From contig FOBR01000004.1 of the NCBI GenBank assembly GCA_900109895.1, positions 62,001-126,000 on the forward strand: a stretch of DNA of 64,000 bases, given 5' to 3'. The notes below the pieces were generated by a model. It did not search any database. It saw only the letters and a list, made by a program, of their open reading frames with translations, and was not told the DNA's origin. Source of the stretch: a bacterium A37T11 (GTDB lineage: Bacteria > Bacteroidota > Bacteroidia > Sphingobacteriales > Sphingobacteriaceae). The translations under genes were made by a program, and so were the position numbers. Below, piece after piece: positions 34,725-42,773 of the stretch. Numbering within the stretch: the stretch's first letter is position 1; each line of letters starts with the position of its first letter.

Positions 34725-35354
34725 TTACTTCGCGAATGCCTCCTCCAATGTTTTTACGGCAGCCGTAGTGATTATAAGTTTACCAGCATTCAATACATCA
34801 TACGTACTTAACTGATCGGCGGTAATAACTTTTGCCTTTTTAAGGTTTCTGCTTGACAAATAAATATTCTTATCCAGTGTTGGCAATACCAATAAGGTCT
34901 TTTCATTTCCTACATTTAAGTCAGAAACCAGCTTAATGTATGTTTTTGTCTTTACCTCATTAAACGTGAGGGAATCCAGCACCACGATGTTATTGTCTTT
35001 CGCTTTATAACTCAATGCAGACTTCCGTGCCACTTCTTTTAATTTTTTATTCAATTTAAAGCTGTAGTCGCGTGGTTGAGGACCGAAAATACGACCACCA
35101 CCATTAAATAATGGCGATTTAATGCTACCTGCACGAGCACCGCCCGTTCCTTTTTGCTTATGCAATTTGCGGGTAGAACCAGCTATTTCGTTCCGTTGTT
35201 TTGATTTATGCGTACCTTGACGATGATTGGCCAGGTATTGTTTTACATCCAGGTAGATGGCGTGATCGTTGGGCTCTACGCCAAATACCGAGTCAGGAAG
35301 CTGCACCTTGGCACCCGTTTCTTTCCCTGAACTATCTAATACATTAACTTCCAT
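34725..35354 (-). CDS. rplD: 50S ribosomal protein L4
   Basis: The 209-residue protein has the globular rRNA-binding domain and the extended loop reaching the exit tunnel (KLHKQKGTGGARAGSIKSPL, RIFGPQPRDYSFKLNKK). In E. coli L4 also represses the S10 operon by binding its leader; the leader here is different. I use the ATG at 35354, which removes five codons that overlap rplC. Confidence 0.97.
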   Translation of the reverse strand: MEVNVLDSSGKETGAKVQLPDSVFGVEPNDHAIYLDVKQYLANHRQGTHKSKQRNEIAGSTRKLHKQKGTGGARAGSIKSPLFNGGGRIFGPQPRDYSFKLNKKLKEVARKSALSYKAKDNNIVVLDSLTFNEVKTKTYIKLVSDLNVGNEKTLLVLPTLDKNIYLSSRNLKKAKVITADQLSTYDVLNAGKLIITTAAVKTLEEAFAK

Positions 35355-35358
35355 CTTC

Positions 35359-35976
35359 TTATTTATCAACGATTACGTATGAACCTTTTGCTCCAGGGAT
35401 TGAACCACTCACAACAAGCAAGTTTTGTTCAGTATAAATTTTTAACACCTGCAGGTTCTGCACCTTCACACGGTCTCCACCTGTACGGCCAGCCATGCGT
35501 TGACCTTTAAATACACGTGATGGCCATGATGACGCGCCCAATGAACCTGGTGCACGGCCGCGGTTATGCTGACCGTGTGTTTGACCGCCCACACCACCAA
35601 ATCCATGGCGTTTTACCACACCCTGGAAACCTTTACCTTTAGATGTACCCACAACGTCGATAAAATCGCCTTCAGCGAAAATTTCTACCGTTACAAGGTC
35701 ACCAAGGCTTTTTTCGTCGGGGAAGGTTTTAAATTCAACCGATTTTCTTTTAGGCGTAGTCTTCGCTTTGGCGAAGTGCCCTTTCAAAGGAGCTGACGTA
35801 CTTTTCTCTTTCTTTTCATCGAAAGCCAGCTGAACTGCTGCGTAGCCATCCTTTTCTTCCGTGCGTACGTGGGTTACCACACACGGGCCAGCTTCAATCA
35901 CCGTACAGGGAATATTTCTCCCTTCGGCATCAAAAAGACTGGTCATTCCTACTTTTTTTCCAATAATTCCTGACAT
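35359..35976 (-). CDS. rplC: 50S ribosomal protein L3, first gene of the cluster
   Basis: L3 starts 50S assembly. The 205 residues include [40 protein letters not shown] and [20 protein letters not shown]. Normally rpsJ (S10) precedes rplC; here the gene is preceded by a strong promoter and then by dedA and dnaN, so rpsJ must be elsewhere. The leader of about 65 bases can form two hairpins. Confidence 0.98.
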   Translation of the reverse strand: MSGIIGKKVGMTSLFDAEGRNIPCTVIEAGPCVVTHVRTEEKDGYAAVQLAFDEKKEKSTSAPLKGHFAKAKTTPKRKSVEFKTFPDEKSLGDLVTVEIFAEGDFIDVVGTSKGKGFQGVVKRHGFGGVGGQTHGQHNRGRAPGSLGASSWPSRVFKGQRMAGRTGGDRVKVQNLQVLKIYTEQNLLVVSGSIPGAKGSYVIVDK

Positions 35977-36043
35977 GTTATTTTAATCTGTTAACGTCCT
36001 TCGAAGCAGTAGGGCTTCGCTCAAGACACACTATTCCCTAAAG
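35977..36043 (-). promoter_or_regulatory. Structured leader of the rplC transcript
   Basis: On the minus strand the region between the promoter and rplC contains CCCTTTAGGG (a small dyad) and CGAAGC-CCTACT-GCTTCG, a perfect six-base hairpin. Ribosomal operons are often controlled by a ribosomal protein binding to the leader. Which protein, if any, binds here cannot be told. Confidence 0.4.
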
Positions 36044-36049
36044 GGACGG

Positions 36050-36080
36050 CAAAGATAGAAAACTTACATTAACTATCAAA
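36050..36080 (-). promoter_or_regulatory. Promoter of the rplC-led ribosomal cluster
   Basis: On the minus strand TTTG (36080-36077) and TATCTTTG (36057-36050) are separated by exactly 19 bases, a perfect Bacteroidota promoter. The expected start of transcription is near 36043, about 66 bases before rplC. Confidence 0.85.
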
Positions 36081-36131
36081 CACTTAGCCTATTATTTTTT
36101 AATATTTTTTGCAGAAATTATTGAATAAACA

Positions 36132-36168
36132 GAAAAACCGCTTTAAAACAGCATTTAGAGGGGTTTTC
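36132..36168 (-). terminator. Weak candidate terminator after dedA
   Basis: On the minus strand AAAACCCC pairs imperfectly with GCGGTTTT over a long loop and runs into a T-rich stretch just after the dedA stop. It would separate the dnaN-dedA unit from the ribosomal cluster. Confidence 0.35.
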
Positions 36169-36171
36169 AAC

Positions 36172-36822
36172 CTAGCTATTCGAATTTTTTTTATTGCCTC
36201 GCAACATCTCAAACAAAGGAGGCAACAATGAAAGGCAGATAATTGCAAGCACGACATAGGTGAAATTGTCTTTGACCATTTGTAAGCCACCAAAATAATA
36301 ACCCAACAATAAAAAAGAAGACACCCATAAAACCCCACCTACTATATTATAAGATGCAAAGCGTAGATAACTCATCATACCTATGCCTGCAATGAAAGGC
36401 GCAAAGGTGCGCACAATGGGGATAAAGCGCGCATAAATAATGGTCTTACCACCATACTTATGATAAAATGCCTGTGTTTTTTCCAGATACTCTTTTTTCA
36501 ACAGTCTAATCTTTCCACTAAAGGCTCGCGGACCTACGAATTTTCCGACATGGTAATTCACTAAATCACCCATAAAGGCTGCAACTATCAGGATAAGCCA
36601 CATAACCCAAATATTTAGGTTCGTTTCAGGCTTGGCTATTATCGCTCCTGCTGCAAAAAGCAGCGAATCTCCCGGTAGGAATGGGGTAACTACCAATCCC
36701 GTTTCTGCAAAAATGATTAGGAACAGGATGAGGTAGGTCCAAGCTTGGTATGTGTTGACCAGATCAACTAAATGCTTATCAATATGTAATATAAAATTAA
36801 TGACGGATGTGAAAATTTCCAA
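36172..36822 (-). CDS. DedA family membrane protein
   Basis: The 216-residue protein has about five to six hydrophobic segments and the DedA signatures FAETGLVVTPFLPGDSLLFA (20 residues), GDLVNYHVGKFVG and ARFIPIVRTFAPFIAGIG. DedA proteins are envelope-homeostasis proteins; some recycle lipid carriers such as undecaprenyl phosphate. The start appears to be TTG at 36822: the frame is closed by a TAA 15 bases upstream and the next Met lies deep in the protein. It starts 5 bases after the dnaN stop, so the two are cotranscribed. Confidence 0.9.
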   Translation of the reverse strand: MEIFTSVINFILHIDKHLVDLVNTYQAWTYLILFLIIFAETGLVVTPFLPGDSLLFAAGAIIAKPETNLNIWVMWLILIVAAFMGDLVNYHVGKFVGPRAFSGKIRLLKKEYLEKTQAFYHKYGGKTIIYARFIPIVRTFAPFIAGIGMMSYLRFASYNIVGGVLWVSSFLLLGYYFGGLQMVKDNFTYVVLAIICLSLLPPLFEMLRGNKKNSNS

Positions 36823-36827
36823 AGCGG

Positions 36828-37952
36828 CTATCCCTGATTGTTCAACATAACCGGCATCACCAGCATTAGAATATCCTCTTCCTCTGCACTGGTAACTGGT
36901 ATTAGCAGTCCTGCCCTATTTGGTGTACTCATTTCCAATACCACCTCTTCACTTTGCAGATTTCCCAGCATTTCGATAAGAAACCTGGCATTGAAACCAA
37001 TTTCCATATCGTCCCCTTCAAATTGGCAATTCAGGCGCTCGTGCGCCTCATTGGAAAAATCCAAATCTTCTGAAGAAATCTGGAGTTCACTGCCTGTGAT
37101 CTTAAGCCGTACCTGGTGTGTGGTTTTATTAGCAAAAATCACCACCCTGCGCAGAGAGTTAAGAAATGCAGTTCGCTCAATAGTCAATCTATTGGGGTTC
37201 ACTTGGGGAATTACTGCTTCATAATCCGGATAGCGCTCATCAATCAAACGGCATATCAAACTAATATTTGCAAATTTAAAAAAAGCATTGGTTGCATTAT
37301 ATTCAACAGATACCTTTAAATCATCCGACGGCAGGGAGCTCTTCAATAAAGCAAGTGCTTTTCTGGGAAGTATCAACGAAGCAGAAGTTTCCGAATGAAC
37401 GTCATTTCTGCGGTAGCGAACTAGCTTATGAGCATCGGTGGCAACAAACGTGGTTGATTGAGAGCTCAACTGGCAAAGCACACCCGTCATTGCCGGCCGT
37501 AATTCATCGTTGCTTACCGCAAAGATTGTTTTATTAATGGCCTCCGCCAGGACAGAAGCCGGCATATGAATCGTTGAAGCCTCGTCCACGCTAGGAATTT
37601 TCGGGAAATCATCAGCATTTTCGCCGCTCAGCTTATACTTTCCATCGCCTGCACTAATTTCTATTGCCCGGGTATCTTCATCCACAAAAAATGCAATTGG
37701 CTGGTCCGGCAACGTTTTCAGCGTTTCGATTAAGATTTTTGAAGGAATGGCTATCCTACCCTCTTCTTTTGACTCTACCTGTAGCGACGTCACCATACTG
37801 GTTTGAAGGTCGGTAGCAAAGATGGTCAACACATTATCCTTGATCTCAAAAAGGAAATTTTCTAATATAGGCAAAACTGTGCTGCTGCTAGAAGCACCAT
37901 TCACTGCTTGTAATTGCTTTAATAAAATGGATGTAGAAACAATAAACCTCAT
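36828..37952 (-). CDS. dnaN: DNA polymerase III beta subunit (sliding clamp)
   Basis: This 374-residue protein has the three repeated clamp domains that dimerise into a ring around DNA. Recognisable parts are VNGASSSSTVLPILENFLFE near the start, the central FAVSNDELRPAMTGVL and the C-terminal LLIPVTSAEEEDILMLVMPV. It is not beside dnaA or recF, as it is in many bacteria, but followed by dedA. A heptad repeat element occupies the gap upstream. Confidence 0.97.
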   Translation of the reverse strand: MRFIVSTSILLKQLQAVNGASSSSTVLPILENFLFEIKDNVLTIFATDLQTSMVTSLQVESKEEGRIAIPSKILIETLKTLPDQPIAFFVDEDTRAIEISAGDGKYKLSGENADDFPKIPSVDEASTIHMPASVLAEAINKTIFAVSNDELRPAMTGVLCQLSSQSTTFVATDAHKLVRYRRNDVHSETSASLILPRKALALLKSSLPSDDLKVSVEYNATNAFFKFANISLICRLIDERYPDYEAVIPQVNPNRLTIERTAFLNSLRRVVIFANKTTHQVRLKITGSELQISSEDLDFSNEAHERLNCQFEGDDMEIGFNARFLIEMLGNLQSEEVVLEMSTPNRAGLLIPVTSAEEEDILMLVMPVMLNNQG

Positions 37953-37989
37953 GTGAAACTAACTTACGTGCAATGATAGGAAAAAAATT

Positions 37990-38058
37990 TGATTTCCGAT
38001 GTATGATTTGCGATTTGCACATCCAATCCTACAATCATAAATCTAAAATCGTAAATCA
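37990..38058 (-). repeat. Heptad repeat element overlapping the stop codon of the araC-type gene (copy 2)
   Basis: On the minus strand the TGA stop merges into TTTACGATTTTAGATTTATGATTG (quoted in parts: TTTACGA, TTTTAGA, TTTATGA), then GGATTGGATG and two AAATCGC/AAATCAT units. It resembles the elements at 3573-3626 and 60052-60092 in sequence, position and orientation. Confidence 0.5.
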
Positions 38059-38880
38059 ATAAACTCCTTTTAATTTCACATATTCGCTGGGCCGCACCCC
38101 CACTACCTTATAAAAGGTATTGCTGAATGTAGGCAAGCTGCTATAACCTACCGCATGCGCCACCTCATTAACTGGGAGCCGTTCATCCAGCAGCAATTTC
38201 AGAGCTCTAAGCATCCGCAGGATTGTGGCATACTGTATAAAGGTCATGTGCAACTCCTTTTGAAATAACCTTGATAATGACCGCTCGCTAAAACCAAACT
38301 CAGAAGCGATTTCAGGAACACCCATATTTGATGCAATATGGTCGTTCAGAAAGCTGACTATTTTTTTTAAGCGATTATCTGCCGGATAGGGCAAAGCGAG
38401 GGGTAATGCACCAACACTCAATTCAGGCAAGAGTAATTTAAAGGCATAAGCAATTCCATAACGGCTTACATCATCGGGCGTGATGTTTCCATTCCAGCGG
38501 TTCGTAAACATGATAAGCTCCATTAGCAAATTATTAACCGGATAGATCGCAGTTCGGTTAAAAAAAATAAGATCATCTGCCCTCATAGGAAAATATAAAT
38601 TACGCATAACCACTTCGGGCGTACTTGGGTGAATACTGTGCCTCACGCCGGCCGGTATCCAAATATAATGCCGTGCCGGCAAAAAGAAAGATTGTGTGGA
38701 TGTATTCAAGTAAACTACCCCACCCTCTGTATACAGAAATTGCCCCTTGTCATGCACATGTTCCGGAATGACCGATTCTCCCATCATGGCATGATGGCAA
38801 TAAATAGACTCAGGAAAGCGATCCACCTCCGTCATATAATATCGGTCAATATAGCGATCGCTATTATCGTTTAATTCCAT
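38056..38880 (-). CDS. AraC-family transcriptional regulator
   Basis: The 274-residue protein has an N-terminal cupin (PEHVHDKGQFLYTEGGVVYL, PARHYIWIPAGVRHSI) and a C-terminal AraC HTH domain (VPEIASEFGFSERSLSRLFQ, VNEVAHAVGYSSLPTFSNTF, GVRPSEYVKL). I start at the ATG at 38880, which overlaps the end of the gldFG gene by 17 bases; the frame is open 23 codons further but with an unlikely sequence. The target genes are not evident from the neighbours. Its cotranscription with the gld genes is possible because there is no gap. Confidence 0.88.
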   Translation of the reverse strand: MELNDNSDRYIDRYYMTEVDRFPESIYCHHAMMGESVIPEHVHDKGQFLYTEGGVVYLNTSTQSFFLPARHYIWIPAGVRHSIHPSTPEVVMRNLYFPMRADDLIFFNRTAIYPVNNLLMELIMFTNRWNGNITPDDVSRYGIAYAFKLLLPELSVGALPLALPYPADNRLKKIVSFLNDHIASNMGVPEIASEFGFSERSLSRLFQKELHMTFIQYATILRMLRALKLLLDERLPVNEVAHAVGYSSLPTFSNTFYKVVGVRPSEYVKLKGVY

Positions 38881-41266
38881 ATTTTCTTTTTCGTTGTAAA
38901 TAGCTGCCCAACCCACATAAAATAAATAGCAAGGGAGGCAAAGCCACATTTATTAAAGGCCATTTTAACGGACCATTTTTAATCTTTACCTGGTCAAGCA
39001 GCCGAAGTTTAATCTCTTTACCACGTAGCGAAATAATCTCTCCTTCACCAGCCAAATAGTCAATGGCATTGCGAAGAAACGTTTTATTTCCATACTGCCG
39101 ATTTGTATACCTATCCCAGCCCAGTGGATAGGGTGAACCATCCTTTGGGTTCACTTGGTTTTTCAATACATCGCCATCAGCCAGCATCATCATGGCCGAA
39201 GCAGTTCCTTTTGCTGGTAAATGCATAGTGTCAGGTACCCCGGCAGGGACTGGCCTATGAGCAAAAACAGCAGGAAAAACCCCTTCTATCAACACTGATA
39301 CTGGCTTTGGAAAACTTTTTAGCCGTTCCGGATCCGAATCCTTACTAATTAACTGCAAGCTCACCATAGCCGGCACCTCACTCACAAAACTATAAGGAGA
39401 GCTGTTTAATAAAATCGTCTTTTTAAGACCTTTTATTCCGATTGTATCCAACGTTCCAGAAAATTCAGCCCGGATTCCGTCCAGGTTTCTAACGATAGGA
39501 TGATTAGATAATGGCATAAACACGGGATAATACAACCAAGGAGCCAATTGCAACTGCGATCCGGGCCCGCTGTTCATGGCCAGTGGGATCTGAGAACAAT
39601 TCATATCCCCTAGTAGTACATAATTAAAGCGTACGCCATATTTAAACAGCATATCATCAAGGTTCAGCTTCTTTGCAATAAAAAGCCCCTCACCTGTCTT
39701 ATTTAGGTTATCCAATGACGCATTGGTCTGATCGATGGCCCATAAAATGTGTCCCCCATACTGTACAAAGTAGTCAAGTTTATATTTTTCATCCTCTGAA
39801 AAAGCACGTAATGGTTTCGGTACCACCAGCACTTTTATATGACGTAAGCCATCCGCTGTAATCGTTTTTAGATCTACCCTACCAGCCTGGTATCCATCAC
39901 TAAGGCTTGACATAAGATCATAAAGCACCGTATCGTTCAATTCGCCATGACTTTCGGTAAAACCTACCAAGGGTTTGCCGCCGTTCAACGCTTTACGAAT
40001 TGCTGCCGTAAAAGCATATTCCAAATTTTGTATAGAATTGTTGAGCACTTCTTCCGGCGCTAACCCCATACGGTTTAGCAACAAGAAAACTGGCACATCT
40101 TTACCATGAAAACTTACTAAAGCTGCCGGAAAGATCAATTGCTGCATCAGCCCTTCATTTTTGAGAACACTAACATTGATAGGAACTATGCCCTTCTCTG
40201 CCAGTAATGCCTGATATTGCTGCTTTTTCCCGGCGTCTCCGGTTAACGGATCAATAAATGAAAATTTTAATCGTCCACCTGCATCCCTTTTCATATCAGA
40301 TAAGAGGACATCAACCCCCTTAGCTAACCTTCTGAAACCCGCAGGCATATTCCCAGTCAAAAATACACTAATATGAAGTTCATCTGGTAAATGAGCCACC
40401 GTTTCGCGTGTTAATGGCGAAAGGGTATAGCGGTTGTCGGCGGTTAGGTCAAGCCGGCCTGTGTATAGTGATGCTGCATAATTAGCAATTAAAAGCAACC
40501 CGATCATTAGCGGACGCTCCATCAATGACCCTTTTAGCTTTCGGGGACCGCGTTGCATAGCATCGTTTGCCAGCCGCATGAATAGTAAAATTACACTGGC
40601 AAAATAAATTACATCCGGTGCATTAATTACTCCCCTGCTTAGCGACTGATAATGGCTATCCATTCCGAGCATGGAAATAAAGTATCCCCAAAATCCGGAG
40701 GTGAGGTCTTCGTCCAAAGCAGAAAAAACATAATAGCCTATAAAACAAAAAAACACCGATAGCAAAAAAGCCACCAGCACACTGCGGCTCATAGCCGATG
40801 CCCAAATACTAATGGCTGAGAAAGCACCCGCCAGCAAAAGTAAGCCCAAGTATGAACCAATAGTTGCACCCGTATCTATATTTCCTGGCGTTGCGCCTAA
40901 TTCGTATACACTATAATAATATAGCAAGGTAGGCAGCAAAGCCAGGCATACCATACTAAAACATCCCAGATATTTGGCCCATAAAAGTTGGGATACAGAA
41001 AGTGGCCGTGTGAGTAACAATTCCAATGTTCCACTGTTTCGCTCGACGGATATACTCTGCATACAAATAGCGGGCACCAAAAATAGCAGCACATAAGGGG
41101 CCAGGTTAAAAAAACCTTCCAAAGAAGCTATGCCGTATTCGGGAATGGACGTACCGGGAAACACCCATAACAACAAACCCAGGACCAATAAAAAAAGACC
41201 CGCAATCAAACAGCCCGTTAAGTCATTAAAAAAATCGGCAATTTCCTTCTGAATTATGCTCAGCAT
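38864..41266 (-). CDS. Fused GldF-GldG-type ABC transporter permease and substrate-binding-like protein
   Basis: The 800-residue protein joins two parts that are separate genes in Flavobacterium. Residues 1-235 are an ABC-2 permease with about six helices (VERNSGTLELLLTRPLSVSQ is the typical loop). Residues about 240-800 are a GldG-like periplasmic part, with an anchoring helix near 255, the LTADNRYTLSPLTRETV start, LPDELHISVFLTGNMPAG and a C-terminal helix (LPPLLFILCGLGSYL). With GldA (42042-42767) they form an ABC complex tied to gliding motility, and in non-gliding relatives to an unknown envelope role. A beta-barrel gene lies between it and gldA. Confidence 0.88.
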   Translation of the reverse strand: MLSIIQKEIADFFNDLTGCLIAGLFLLVLGLLLWVFPGTSIPEYGIASLEGFFNLAPYVLLFLVPAICMQSISVERNSGTLELLLTRPLSVSQLLWAKYLGCFSMVCLALLPTLLYYYSVYELGATPGNIDTGATIGSYLGLLLLAGAFSAISIWASAMSRSVLVAFLLSVFFCFIGYYVFSALDEDLTSGFWGYFISMLGMDSHYQSLSRGVINAPDVIYFASVILLFMRLANDAMQRGPRKLKGSLMERPLMIGLLLIANYAASLYTGRLDLTADNRYTLSPLTRETVAHLPDELHISVFLTGNMPAGFRRLAKGVDVLLSDMKRDAGGRLKFSFIDPLTGDAGKKQQYQALLAEKGIVPINVSVLKNEGLMQQLIFPAALVSFHGKDVPVFLLLNRMGLAPEEVLNNSIQNLEYAFTAAIRKALNGGKPLVGFTESHGELNDTVLYDLMSSLSDGYQAGRVDLKTITADGLRHIKVLVVPKPLRAFSEDEKYKLDYFVQYGGHILWAIDQTNASLDNLNKTGEGLFIAKKLNLDDMLFKYGVRFNYVLLGDMNCSQIPLAMNSGPGSQLQLAPWLYYPVFMPLSNHPIVRNLDGIRAEFSGTLDTIGIKGLKKTILLNSSPYSFVSEVPAMVSLQLISKDSDPERLKSFPKPVSVLIEGVFPAVFAHRPVPAGVPDTMHLPAKGTASAMMMLADGDVLKNQVNPKDGSPYPLGWDRYTNRQYGNKTFLRNAIDYLAGEGEIISLRGKEIKLRLLDQVKIKNGPLKWPLINVALPPLLFILCGLGSYLQRKRKYGIKR

Positions 41267-41313
41267 GCTTCATTCATATATGGGCCGAAGATAAACAATG
41301 GTAGCTTAATAAT

Positions 41314-41346
41314 AAAAAAAGAGGAGCCGATAATCGACTCCTCTTT
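41314..41346 (-). terminator. Intrinsic terminator after the beta-barrel gene
   Basis: AAAGAGGAG (41318-41326) pairs with CTCCTCTTT (41338-41346), with an inner CGAT/ATCG stem and one mismatch. On the minus strand it runs into a T-tract. It divides the barrel gene from the downstream gldFG gene. Confidence 0.85.
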
Positions 41347-41369
41347 AAAGCTACATAATATTAAAGAAC

Positions 41370-41948
41370 TTAGTGCTGTCCAGGCAAATAAATTTGGAAG
41401 CCCAATGCTGCTCCTAAACCACTTTGTTTATCACCATATGCATCATGTGCCTCGCTGTAGTTATATCCAGCAGTCAACTCCAAAGCAACACTTTTTGTAA
41501 TAAAGTGTGCATACCCTAAATTTAAACCAAAAGCAAAAGCTGCACCATCACCTGGCTGGCTACCAGCAATACCAATGTTTCCATGGGCGAAAAAACGACC
41601 ACTTGCTGAAGCACCTCTTGGGAAATAATACCGAACAAATGGAGCAATACCATAGTTCCAAATATCTTCTTCTGACTTTACAGATTGATATCCCCCATCC
41701 AATTGCAGGCCCACTGCCAACCCATCAGACACAAAATAACCGGCTTTAGGCGTAATCCCAATATTAAAATTTTCGCTTTCAAAGCTGTATCCAATACTAC
41801 CAATGCTACCCCCAATCATCCAATTACCTTTTTGAATTGGCGCAGTGCCTACATCAGCCGATGTTTGCGGACGGTTAATATCCTGTTGTGCATTAGCTGA
41901 AAAAGCAGCAGCTATTAAAACTAAAGAGAATAAAAATACACGTTTCAT
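41370..41948 (-). CDS. Outer-membrane beta-barrel protein
   Basis: The 192-residue protein has a classic signal peptide (MKRVFLFSLVLIAAAFSANA, cleavage before QQD) and a body of alternating strands rich in Gly and Tyr (IGGSIGSIGYSFE, ITPKAGYFVSDGLAVGLQLD, SVALELTAGYNYSEA). This is typical of small eight-stranded OmpW/OmpA-like barrels. The frame continues upstream but the signal peptide sets the start at 41948. It has its own terminator and separates gldA from gldFG. No specific function is known. Confidence 0.82.
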   Translation of the reverse strand: MKRVFLFSLVLIAAAFSANAQQDINRPQTSADVGTAPIQKGNWMIGGSIGSIGYSFESENFNIGITPKAGYFVSDGLAVGLQLDGGYQSVKSEEDIWNYGIAPFVRYYFPRGASASGRFFAHGNIGIAGSQPGDGAAFAFGLNLGYAHFITKSVALELTAGYNYSEAHDAYGDKQSGLGAALGFQIYLPGQH

Positions 41949-42041
41949 GATTTTACTTTTTGTTGTTAATAATATAGTATAAATTGTTCTATGCCGTAAT
42001 AACACAAAACATGCCAAAATGTTGACGGCTTTTTAAAATAA

Positions 42042-42767
42042 TTATTCAAATTTAGAAGCACTCTCCGTGGTTAATTGAATAAAAACATCTTCCAAACGCT
42101 CTATATTAAATGTTTCCGACATTTTTTCCATAGCAAAGTTAGCCACAATGTTACCATGATGTATAATCACCACATCCTCGCAAACAGCCTCTACTTCCTG
42201 CATTATATGTGTGGAGAGAATAATAGTTTTATCCTTTCCGAGCCTAGTGATCAGCGCCCGGATATCTTGAAGCTGATTTGGATCCAAACCAGAAGTAGGT
42301 TCGTCCAGAATGAGGATTGCGGGGTCGTGAATGATTGCCTGCGCCAATCCAACGCGTTGGCGATAACCTTTTGACAGATCTTTGATTTGCTTATGTTGCT
42401 CCGGACCAAGGCCCGTCAAGCCGATCACTTCATCCACACGCTTTTCCCTGGGGGATACATTATATAAATCGGCCACGAAACCAAGTGCCTCTTTAATGTA
42501 CATCCCAGGATATAGCGGATTACTCTCAGGCAGGTAACCAATCTGTTTGCGTGCAACCAAACCGTTTTTAATTATATCAAGACCCCCAATCAATACGCTG
42601 CCCCCGTCTGGCGGTAAATAGCCGGTCAAAATACGCATTGTTGTCGACTTGCCTGCGCCATTTGGGCCTAAAAATCCTAAAATACGCCCTTTCGTACACT
42701 CAAAAGAAATACCTTTCAAAACTGACTGGCTATTGTATTTCTTTGTTAAATTATCAACTTTGATCAT
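42042..42767 (-). CDS. gldA: ABC transporter ATP-binding protein GldA
   Basis: The 241-residue ATPase has a Walker A motif (GPNGAGKST, near 34-42), a Q-loop (QIGYLPES), the signature LSKGYRQRVGLAQ, Walker B (ILILDEP) and a switch histidine (ILSTHIMQEVE). It resembles GldA of Bacteroidota, which works with GldF and GldG in gliding-linked machinery. The partner gene, a fused gldFG, lies downstream after an outer-membrane barrel gene. The gene follows the glycerophosphodiesterase gene by 6 bases. Confidence 0.88.
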   Translation of the reverse strand: MIKVDNLTKKYNSQSVLKGISFECTKGRILGFLGPNGAGKSTTMRILTGYLPPDGGSVLIGGLDIIKNGLVARKQIGYLPESNPLYPGMYIKEALGFVADLYNVSPREKRVDEVIGLTGLGPEQHKQIKDLSKGYRQRVGLAQAIIHDPAILILDEPTSGLDPNQLQDIRALITRLGKDKTIILSTHIMQEVEAVCEDVVIIHHGNIVANFAMEKMSETFNIERLEDVFIQLTTESASKFE

Positions 42768-42773
42768 CCAAAA

